Assembly: GCF_003807585.1 (NCBI RefSeq)
Contig: NZ_RMBX01000001.1
Span: 310,001-374,000 of the forward strand
Length of the DNA stretch: 64,000 nucleotides
Direction of reading: 5' to 3'
Source: Chitinophaga barathri
Lineage (GTDB): Bacteria; Bacteroidota; Bacteroidia; Chitinophagales; Chitinophagaceae
A program made the position numbers and the translations under genes. Under the pieces are notes generated by a model, which saw only the letters and a list, made by a program, of their open reading frames with translations, searched no databases and had not been told where the DNA came from. Shown one piece after another: positions 60,440 to 64,000 of this stretch; positions within the stretch are counted from its first letter, which is position 1, and each line of letters opens with the position of its first letter.

Positions 60440-60658
60440 ATGAATAACACAACCAACCGCCTGGAATCTATTTCCGTGGCCTTCAGACAACTGGACAACC
60501 AGTTTCGTAAAAAAGTATGCAAGGAATGTGCCTGGAGCGAGGCCACCTATTACCGCAAACGGAAATTAGCCGGGCGTTTGTCGCCCGCTGAAATCACCAC
60601 CATGCTGAATATCACACAGCAATTAATCAGCCATCTTAATAAAACCATCTCTAAATAA
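60440..60658 (+). CDS. Small hypothetical protein
   Basis: 72 residues, all helical in appearance: NRLESISVAFRQLDNQFRKKVCKECAWSEATYYRKRKLAG, then SPAEITTMLNITQQLISHLNKTI. The WSEATYYRKRK stretch could be a DNA-contacting helix, but I do not recognise the family. It lies 5 bases after the OmpR-like gene and 7 before the antitoxin gene, so it is co-transcribed with both. Confidence 0.6.
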   Translation: MNNTTNRLESISVAFRQLDNQFRKKVCKECAWSEATYYRKRKLAGRLSPAEITTMLNITQQLISHLNKTISK

Positions 60659-60665
60659 TACACTT

Positions 60666-61118
60666 ATGAAGAGGAAAAACACCACTGAAAAGCAAGTCTT
60701 GTTGCAGGAATTCCTTTTTTCGCCGAAAGCATTAGCCGGACTGCAACATTTACCGCTTCAAAAACGCATACAGTTCGTTCAGGCGGGCATTTCCAAGGTC
60801 CACTTGACCGAAATAAAGCAAATGCTGCATTTTGACTATGATTTATTGAGCCGCTTGTTATTGATCACGAACCGCTCAATGCATTTGAAAAAAGAGAATG
60901 ATCTGTTCAGTACCAGTGTCAGCGACCGGATCATGGCGATCCTTGAACTCTACAGTTTCGGTTATGAAGTCATGGGAGGGCATGCGGACTTTCATGAATG
61001 GATGCGGCAACCCAATGAAAGGATATTGAAAAATACGCCGCTTCAGATGATTGGCACTCACCCCGGGCTGCTGGCGGTGAGGGAAGTATTAACCAACATC
61101 CGTTTTGGTCAACTTTAA
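60666..61118 (+). CDS. Xre/MbcA/ParS-family antitoxin
   Basis: 150 residues. The N-terminal half is helical, with QKRIQFVQAGISKVHLTEIKQMLHFDYDLLSRLLLITNRSMH in the place of the Xre-like DNA-binding domain. The C-terminal half is the toxin-binding domain: SDRIMAILELYSFGYEVMGGHADFHEWMRQPNERILKNTPLQMIGTHPGLLAVREVLTNIRFG, with the NxxLxxxxPxxLL pattern of MbcA/ParS antitoxins. The next gene encodes the cognate RES toxin and overlaps slightly or follows directly. Confidence 0.88.
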   Translation: MKRKNTTEKQVLLQEFLFSPKALAGLQHLPLQKRIQFVQAGISKVHLTEIKQMLHFDYDLLSRLLLITNRSMHLKKENDLFSTSVSDRIMAILELYSFGYEVMGGHADFHEWMRQPNERILKNTPLQMIGTHPGLLAVREVLTNIRFGQL

Positions 61119-61128
61119 AAAACTATCT

Positions 61129-61557
61129 ATGAAACTGTTCCGGCTCGTTCACGAGAATGTCACGCCATTACTAGAAAAAAATCCTGTTTATGGTTGTTCC
61201 TTACATACAGGAAGGCCGTTCTTTTATGGATTTGAGGGTATTGCAGGGGCAATTCTTGAAAGTTCCATTTACTTTTCATTGTATGAAGTGCCTCCTACAA
61301 TCGTCTCAGTAGAATATGATCTTCCGGATGAAAGCCTGCATACTATCAAGGATAATTCTCCCGACCTTTATGGAAACTATGCCCGCGGGAATGATAGGTT
61401 GGGTGCCTGGGTTGCTGACTTTCTTCATAACAATGTTGCATTGGTGGCAGCATTCCCCTCGAAACATTGGGCACGGCAGCGCAATTATATTATCAATCCG
61501 AAGCATGATCTTTTCCAGCAGGTAAAGATATCCGATATCAGGAGTGTATATTATTAA
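61129..61557 (+). CDS. RES-domain toxin (NAD-degrading family)
   Basis: 142 residues from MKLFRLVHE; an ATG at 61105 would overlap the antitoxin gene. Family blocks are GRPFFYGFEGIAGAILESSIYFSLYE in the place of the usual GRW...YTAxSxALAxLE, then the late blocks DRLGAWVADFLHNNVALVAAFPSKHWARQRNYIINPKHDLFQQVKI, which match the RES pattern LG..W...PS...NYLINPxH. RES toxins characterised elsewhere break down NAD+. The front motif differs from the common GRWN form, so activity is not certain. It ends at the terminator at 61599. Confidence 0.8.
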   Translation: MKLFRLVHENVTPLLEKNPVYGCSLHTGRPFFYGFEGIAGAILESSIYFSLYEVPPTIVSVEYDLPDESLHTIKDNSPDLYGNYARGNDRLGAWVADFLHNNVALVAAFPSKHWARQRNYIINPKHDLFQQVKISDIRSVYY

Positions 61558-61598
61558 TACAGCCTTACTGCGCCGACCGGCTGCGTAGATCCTTTGCT

Positions 61599-61625
61599 CC
61601 CGCCTCTTTTTGGCGGGCTTTTTCC
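61599..61625 (+). terminator. Rho-independent terminator after the toxin gene
   Basis: CCCGCC, a TCTTTTT loop, GGCGGG, then C and five T. It lies about 40 bases after the RES toxin stop codon. Confidence 0.85.
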
Positions 61626-61684
61626 AGCAGGTTACGGCGGCGTTCGTGGGCGGCTTAAAAGAAGTTCCACTTTAGTTTGCCTGT

Positions 61685-62476
61685 TCAAAATACTTTCTCT
61701 TTATAAATGAACTGATTTCTCTTCCTGTTTTGATACCCATGAATGACGATGTTGATAAAAACAACGATAGTAGCAACAATCGCTACCCAAAAGATAAGCT
61801 CATTCCCGTTTTTATTGGCAACAGAAATCGCGATTAAAGCCCATACGCAGACCAAGGCGAATTCCCGCATATTTCGGTTCCAAATTATAAAGATGTTTAT
61901 TAGTGCGGCTATGATTAACATGATAATCGTCCAAGTTGTTTCAGAAATGCCGAATCCGTCCCATCGTATCTTTGTGAGATAAGCGGCGATGTTTGCTATT
62001 AAAGCGACGGATACCCAACCGGAGTATATACAAAATGGCCACCATTGAAAAACAAACTTTTTCAATGGGGCATTATGCAATTCCATGTTTGTATTCACAA
62101 CCACTTTAAGAAGTGAGATCAGTAATACGATTATTAAACCCACAGACAACAGGATATTATGATAGAGCCAGGCAATTACCCAAAGACTATTAGCGACGCA
62201 GGAGACAACAAACCACCAACCGATCTTCATGATGGTGTGTTCTTTTTCTTCGGTTTGCTTAAATAACGGCCCATAATAAAAGACAAATCCTAACATGCCT
62301 AAATAGATAAGTCCCCAAATGGAAAATGCATATCCGGCAGGGGTAAAAAGATTTTGATACTCCGCAGATACCGAGGCCATGGTATTCCCATTGAATACTC
62401 CTGTGTTGGACACATAATTCATCACAATGGTTATAACAAGAGCAAAACCGTTCAGAATTTGAAGTGTTTTTTTCAT
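61685..62476 (-). CDS. TspO/MBR-like membrane protein of the carotenoid block
   Basis: 263 residues with seven or eight membrane helices. The first part (FTPAGYAFSIWGLIYLGMLGFV) resembles TspO-type tryptophan-rich sensory proteins, with Trp-rich helices later (FQWWPFCIYSGWVSVALIANIAAY, ISETTWTIIMLIIAALINIFIIW). Members of this larger group are common beside carotenoid genes in Bacteroidota, but their role is unclear. It is the last gene of a minus-strand operon, 5 bases after the lycopene cyclase. The region is visibly richer in A+T than the PULs. Confidence 0.78.
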   Translation of the reverse strand: MKKTLQILNGFALVITIVMNYVSNTGVFNGNTMASVSAEYQNLFTPAGYAFSIWGLIYLGMLGFVFYYGPLFKQTEEKEHTIMKIGWWFVVSCVANSLWVIAWLYHNILLSVGLIIVLLISLLKVVVNTNMELHNAPLKKFVFQWWPFCIYSGWVSVALIANIAAYLTKIRWDGFGISETTWTIIMLIIAALINIFIIWNRNMREFALVCVWALIAISVANKNGNELIFWVAIVATIVVFINIVIHGYQNRKRNQFIYKEKVF

Positions 62477-62481
62477 ATATA

Positions 62482-63189
62482 CTAAATTTGGAGATGACTA
62501 TTGTTTACTTCTTCTCCCTTAAACAGCTTAAACAAATAAATTACCAGCAAAAACTGTACATATCCATAAGCAGCGTCTTCTATAGGAATTGTCAACATCC
62601 GGATACCTAAAAACTTTTCAGGATTGTAATTGACAATGGGGGATTCCAAACCCGTGCCGGTGAGAACGCCATTTACAGGAAAAAACCCAAGCATGAGGAC
62701 TAAGAAAGTAAAGGAAGCTCTGCCTATCCATTCTGCGCGTGCAATAAAATGAAGATAAATGAAAGTAACAATGACTGCTACTGCTGTAACAAGCGTGTAG
62801 GTCTTTTCGTGGTGCAATAATGCTACTACAGAACAGATGATAACACTCACAAAAACAATGATGTTGTTAAAACCATCCGCCCAGTCCAACCTGAAAAACA
62901 TATCCAGGCAATAAAAAGTGAATACGCAGGCGAAGGGAATGCAAATAAAAAATAACCATTCTTCTAATGGTATCCCGCCTATGATGACGCCAATTGTATA
63001 TTTTGTGTCAAACCACCATACTCCATGAGCAGTAAACCAGATATCCCAGGCGATAAATGGAATAGCCACAATGATTGCGGCTTTTAGAAAAGGGATGAAA
63101 AATCTATTGAACCGGATCCTTCTGTCAAAAGATGCAATAAAACAGATAATGACTGTCAGGAAAATAATTAGAAAGTAAGTGTATGACAT
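62482..63189 (-). CDS. Lycopene cyclase, CrtYcd-type membrane protein
   Basis: 235 residues with about seven membrane helices. Two homologous halves can be seen: IAWDIWFTAHGVWWFDTKYTIGVIIGGIPLEEWLFFICIPFACVFTFY and a second half with RAEWIGRASFTFLVLMLGFFPVNGVLTGTG..., LTIPIEDAAYGYVQFLL. The PLEEWLFF motif is the hallmark of the heterodimeric or fused CrtYc/CrtYd cyclases, which close lycopene ends to beta-ionone rings. Its start overlaps the stop of the hydroxylase gene by one base (TAATG), so the genes are coupled. Confidence 0.9.
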   Translation of the reverse strand: MSYTYFLIIFLTVIICFIASFDRRIRFNRFFIPFLKAAIIVAIPFIAWDIWFTAHGVWWFDTKYTIGVIIGGIPLEEWLFFICIPFACVFTFYCLDMFFRLDWADGFNNIIVFVSVIICSVVALLHHEKTYTLVTAVAVIVTFIYLHFIARAEWIGRASFTFLVLMLGFFPVNGVLTGTGLESPIVNYNPEKFLGIRMLTIPIEDAAYGYVQFLLVIYLFKLFKGEEVNNSHLQI

Positions 63190-63671
63190 TACCCCTGTTT
63201 AGCCTTAAAAAATATTTGGAAATATTTCCATGGCACATATAGAAACCCGAAACACTCTCCATCCGCTTTACCCAGATGTTTGTGATGCTGTTTATGTGCT
63301 CTCCGCAAGGCAAGAAAATATGGGTTTTTGCTTTGTGAAAGAAACTTTACTCGCTGATGAATAAATAAGTCATGTACCAAAAAATAAGCCATCCCATATA
63401 ACATAATGCCCAGGCCGATAAAAAAAAGGTAATTAAAGTTCCGTAAAGAACCAAAGTACATTAGTGCAATCGTTGGCAGGGCAAAAATCACAAAAAAGTA
63501 GTCGTTCTTTTCCAACAGCCCCTCATTGCTATGGTCATGATGATCTTTATGAAGCACCCATAAAAATCCATGCATAATGTATTTATGAATGAACCATGTG
63601 GCTCCTTCCATGGCGACAAAAACAAACAATGCAATTAAAGCATTCATAATTTCTACCGTTTTTTTGAACAA
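63189..63671 (-). CDS. crtZ: Beta-carotene hydroxylase, CrtZ-like (fatty acid hydroxylase superfamily)
   Basis: 160 residues with four membrane helices. Histidine clusters of the di-iron hydroxylases are present: HKYIMHGFLWVLHKDHHDHSNEG, HDLFIHQR and RRAHKQHHKH. The short length and spacing match CrtZ, which adds 3-hydroxyl groups to beta-carotene rings to give zeaxanthin. It lies between the phytoene synthase and lycopene cyclase genes on the minus strand, which agrees with this role. Confidence 0.9.
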   Translation of the reverse strand: MFKKTVEIMNALIALFVFVAMEGATWFIHKYIMHGFLWVLHKDHHDHSNEGLLEKNDYFFVIFALPTIALMYFGSLRNFNYLFFIGLGIMLYGMAYFLVHDLFIHQRVKFLSQSKNPYFLALRRAHKQHHKHLGKADGECFGFLYVPWKYFQIFFKAKQG

Positions 63672-63693
63672 GTCTTCTAATATAAGGAAATGA

Positions 63694-64000
63694 TCATCGT
63701 AAGCAAGCTGTTTTATATCTTACATAACTTTTAAGCGCCACAATCGCTTTTTCAGGATTGGGAACCCGAATCCTGTTATTCAATATCTCTTTGGAAGATT
63801 TCTTTTTTATCTTTTTAAACAGCGATAAATAATATCTGTAAGCCAGATAAACTCCAAACATTGAAGAATTAGGTAAGCGCTTTATGCCTATTAAAGCCTC
63901 TTTGAATTCCGTTTCAATTTCTTCCTCTATCTTGCATTTTACGCAATTATCAAACACGCCTATATTGATATTCGGGAAATAAGTGCGCCCTAATATTTGA
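63694..64000 (-). CDS. crtB: Phytoene synthase, C-terminal part (runs off the right edge)
   Basis: The frame is open from base 64000 to a TGA at 63694-63696, about 101 codons. A GTG at 63957 is internal, because the codons before it read QILGRTYFPNINIG, which is typical phytoene synthase sequence. The visible part continues EIETEFKEALIGIKRLPNSSMFGVYLAYRYYLSLFKKI and NNRIRVPNPEKAIVALKSYVRYK, the CrtB C-terminus. It joins two geranylgeranyl diphosphates to phytoene, the first step of carotenoid synthesis. The DXXXD active-site motifs lie outside the window. Confidence 0.9.
   Translation of the reverse strand, partial: QILGRTYFPNINIGVFDNCVKCKIEEEIETEFKEALIGIKRLPNSSMFGVYLAYRYYLSLFKKIKKKSSKEILNNRIRVPNPEKAIVALKSYVRYKTACLR

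Noticed and set aside
1..64000. CRISPR array, rRNA genes or complete insertion sequences
   Set aside because: No regularly spaced repeats, no ribosomal RNA sequence and no transposase frame were seen. The repeats found are single tandem duplications or operator pairs.

Overview
The window looks like chromosome of a Bacteroidota bacterium, most likely a Chitinophaga-like member of the Chitinophagaceae. The signs are three SusC/SusD-type outer-membrane pairs, a one-protein hybrid two-component regulator, an ECF sigma/FecR pair, a type IX secretion C-terminal domain, and promoters of the Bacteroidota TAnnTTTG type. The species assignment is inference; no marker gene is present.

Layout. (1) 1-3.9 kb: ordinary envelope and hypothetical genes: the start of a secreted glycosidase-like protein, a PD40 propeller lipoprotein, a membrane protein and two NlpE-like paralogues. 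(2) 4.0-18.8 kb: a polysaccharide utilisation locus (PUL1). The minus-strand operon susC-susD-DUF5017-GH88 diverges from a 1335-residue hybrid two-component regulator, which is followed by a secreted PL8 lyase carrying a T9SS tail. PL8 leaves 4,5-unsaturated uronyl ends and GH88 removes them, so the substrate is probably a uronic-acid polysaccharide such as a glycosaminoglycan. Similar C-rich boxes and an identical 14-mer precede both susC and the PL8 gene. (3) 19.1-40.4 kb: PUL2. A LacI-family regulator diverges from susC-susD-DUF5017-sodium symporter, followed by three large secreted proteins of one unassigned alpha/alpha-barrel-like family, an SGNH esterase and a FAD-dependent oxidoreductase. 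Paired GGGAAnnTTCCC operators precede the first gene and the third large protein. This is the best candidate in the window for an undescribed glycan system. (4) 40.6-48.5 kb: a third SusC/SusD unit with a DUF1735/discoidin lipoprotein, driven by an ECF sigma/FecR anti-sigma pair and an STN-domain SusC. (5) 48.7-50.2 kb: an NmrA-like oxidoreductase and a DUF2200 protein.

(6) 50.3-61.6 kb: a decayed mobilisable island. It begins at the 3' half of a tRNA-Pro(GGG) gene, a typical attachment-site remnant. It holds a C5 DNA methyltransferase with an in-frame stop before its last motif, a second gene broken by an in-frame stop, a candidate oriT of two inverted repeats, a MobC-like protein, an HUH relaxase, a TraG/VirD4-like coupling protein, a fragment of another coupling-protein gene, a small HTH regulator with a perfect palindrome upstream, an OmpR-like regulator with a degenerate receiver behind an attenuator-like leader, and an Xre/MbcA-RES toxin-antitoxin pair. 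No integrase is visible. (7) 61.7-64 kb: a visibly A+T-rich carotenoid block on the minus strand (crtB fragment, crtZ-like hydroxylase, CrtYcd-type lycopene cyclase, TspO-like protein). No complete tRNA-Pro is seen to the right, so the island may extend past the window and include this block.
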